The notes under the pieces were generated by a model. The model searched no databases. It saw only the letters and a list, made by a program, of their open reading frames with translations, and was not told the DNA's origin. Shown here piece after piece: positions 44,075 to 45,363 of a DNA stretch of 45,363 nucleotides. The position numbers and the translations under genes were made by a program. Numbering within the stretch: position 1 is the stretch's first letter; each line of letters starts with the position of its first letter. The DNA comes from Verrucomicrobiota bacterium (lineage in GTDB: Bacteria; Verrucomicrobiota; Verrucomicrobiia; Opitutales; Opitutaceae): assembly GCA_016871775.1 (NCBI GenBank), contig VHCI01000014.1:1-45363 (forward strand), read 5' to 3'.

Positions 44075-45346
44075 ATGCCCCCGCTGCCCCTGATGCGCCG
44101 GGTGCGGCAGGTCTTCCCGCCCACCACGCCCCTCGATCTGCCCGCGGCCGTCGCGGCTGGACTCGACCGCCTGTGCCCCGCGTTGCGTCCCGGCGCGACC
44201 GTGGCTGTGGGGGTCGGCAGCCGCGGCATTACCAGCCTCGCCCGCCTCGTCGCGTTGGTCGTGGCCGGGCTGCGGGAACGCGGGGTTAAACCGTTTCTTT
44301 TTCCTGCGATGGGAAGTCACGGCGGCGCGACCCCGGAGGGTCAGGTCCAATTGCTCGCCAGCTACGGGGTCACGGAGGCCGCGCTGGGCGTCCAGATCCG
44401 GCCTTCCCTCGAGGTGCGGCAGGTCGGGGTCTCGGCCGAGAGCGTGCCCGCCTTTTGCAGCGTCGAGGCCCTCGCGGCCGATGCCATCGTGCTGCTGAAC
44501 CGGGTGAAGCCCCACACGGATTTCTTCAGTCCCACGCTCGGCAGTGGCCTGATCAAGATGACCGTGGTGGGTCTCGGGAAGCAGGCCGGTGCCTCGGCGA
44601 TGCACGACGCGGCCTGCCGCATCGGCCACGAGCGTGCGATCCGCGGGATCTGGCGGGTCCTGCGGGACGCGACGCCCCTGATCGGCGGGCTGGCCGTGCT
44701 GGAGGACCAGCACCACGCGACGGCGCGGGTGACCGGCGTGCGGGCCGCGGACTTCGAGGCCGTGGAGCCGAGGCTGCTGGCGGACGCCCGGGCGTTGCTA
44801 CCGCTGCTGCCCTTCGAGGAAATCGATCTCCTCGTGGTTGACCGCATCGGCAAGAACATTAGTGGGACCGGGATGGACACCAACGTGATCAACCGTTCGG
44901 TCCACGGCTATTCCGCGGCGCTGGCGCGGGAGGGGCGCCCGGCGCCGTTCATCCGGCGCATCTTCGTCCGCGGGCTGACCCCCGAGACCCACGGCAATGG
45001 CGTGGGCATCGGTCTGGCGGACGTCACGACCGCGCGGGTGGTGCGCAGCCTCGACCAGCAGGCGATGGCGATGAATGCGCTGACCGCGATGGCGCCGCAG
45101 TCGGCCAAGGTGCCGCTGTGGTTTGCCGACGACCGGGAGGCTTTGGTCCGCACCCTGGGGGCGCTGGCGTTGCGCCAGGGGGAGGAACCGCGCGTGGTGC
45201 GGATTGCCGACACGCTGTCGGTGACCCAGTTGGAGGTCTCCGCGGCGTTGTGGCCGGAGGTGGAGGGGAGGGCGGGCCTCGAGTTCACCGGCCCTCCGCG
45301 GGCGTGGACCTTCGACGCGGACGGCAGCCTGCGGGACGAGGCGTAG
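44075..45346 (+). CDS. LarA/DUF2088-like protein
   Basis: A protein of 423 residues from ATG 44075. Features match the N-terminal LarA/DUF2088 region: VAVGVGSRGI, FPAMGSHGGATPEGQVQLL, AIVLLNRVKPHTDFFSP, GSGLIKMTVVGLGKQAGAS, and VDRIGKNISGTGMDTNV. LarA is a nickel-pincer lactate racemase, but many DUF2088 members have unproven functions and some catalytic His/Lys pairs of LarA are not clear here, so I do not call it a racemase. It follows the sulfatase fragment after a 64-base gap, in line with a small-acid or sugar-acid catabolic island. Confidence 0.85.
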   Translation: MPPLPLMRRVRQVFPPTTPLDLPAAVAAGLDRLCPALRPGATVAVGVGSRGITSLARLVALVVAGLRERGVKPFLFPAMGSHGGATPEGQVQLLASYGVTEAALGVQIRPSLEVRQVGVSAESVPAFCSVEALAADAIVLLNRVKPHTDFFSPTLGSGLIKMTVVGLGKQAGASAMHDAACRIGHERAIRGIWRVLRDATPLIGGLAVLEDQHHATARVTGVRAADFEAVEPRLLADARALLPLLPFEEIDLLVVDRIGKNISGTGMDTNVINRSVHGYSAALAREGRPAPFIRRIFVRGLTPETHGNGVGIGLADVTTARVVRSLDQQAMAMNALTAMAPQSAKVPLWFADDREALVRTLGALALRQGEEPRVVRIADTLSVTQLEVSAALWPEVEGRAGLEFTGPPRAWTFDADGSLRDEA

Positions 45347-45363
45347 TCCGGGCCTGGGGCCGT

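Overview
The window is a gene-dense, very GC-rich stretch with no gap between genes longer than about 185 bases and no rRNA, tRNA, CRISPR array or insertion sequence that I can see. It encodes an outer-membrane assembly apparatus (BamD, LptE), System II cytochrome c maturation (ResB/CcsA), a Tat-exported enzyme, sulfatases and many small lipoproteins, so it comes from a Gram-negative (diderm) bacterium. Gene content, the long secreted protein with NLSTR-type repeats, and leaders without Shine-Dalgarno sequences fit a member of the Verrucomicrobiota, most likely Opitutaceae. That assignment is inference from family resemblance, not from a marker gene.

Layout, left to right. 1-5541 (minus): a secreted repeat/Calx-beta/CHRD protein running off the left edge, then an operon read right to left as rpmF-plsX-fabH-bamD-lptE, which joins ribosome, phospholipid and fatty-acid initiation genes to outer-membrane assembly. 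5662-10104 (minus): a tightly overlapping four-gene operon encoding a MotA/TolQ/ExbB-like channel, an Hsp70/actin-fold protein with an FHA-like tail, and two membrane-anchored coiled-coil von Willebrand A proteins. It is the most novel-looking system here. Divergent from it across a shared regulatory region are two lipoprotein genes (10290-11747), then secG, a LolA-like protein and a HAD phosphatase. 13783-17872: prfC divergent from a cytochrome P450 and an RlmI-like rRNA methyltransferase. 17896-22043 (minus): an exported coiled-coil protein, enolase, and a PfkB sugar kinase paired with a class I aldolase-like protein. 22145-26185: a fluoride channel facing a lipoprotein-resB-ccsA operon.

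26310-29394 (plus) is a 5-oxoproline salvage operon: Pcp frees pyroglutamate from peptides, and a fused PxpBC with PxpA would hydrolyse it to glutamate. 29477-36531 holds a large exported propeller-like protein, a 5'-3' exonuclease, an orphan OmpR-type regulator, hisG, a carbamoylputrescine amidase/DUF3088/lipoprotein operon and rpsU with a clear terminator. 36648-40926 is rich in DNA repair and RNA/DNA processing genes: a TIM-barrel UVDE/isomerase-like protein, mutY, rnhC and an AlkA-type glycosylase. 40946-45346 is a catabolic-looking island with a Tat-exported enolase-superfamily enzyme, a sulfatase, a truncated sulfatase remnant and a LarA-like protein.

Many genes overlap by ATGA or GTGA, so operon structure is easy to read. 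Many operon-first genes have a pyrimidine tract, not a purine Shine-Dalgarno, directly before the start codon. Antisense frames stay open for hundreds of codons because of base composition; these were discarded when a recognisable family lay on the other strand.
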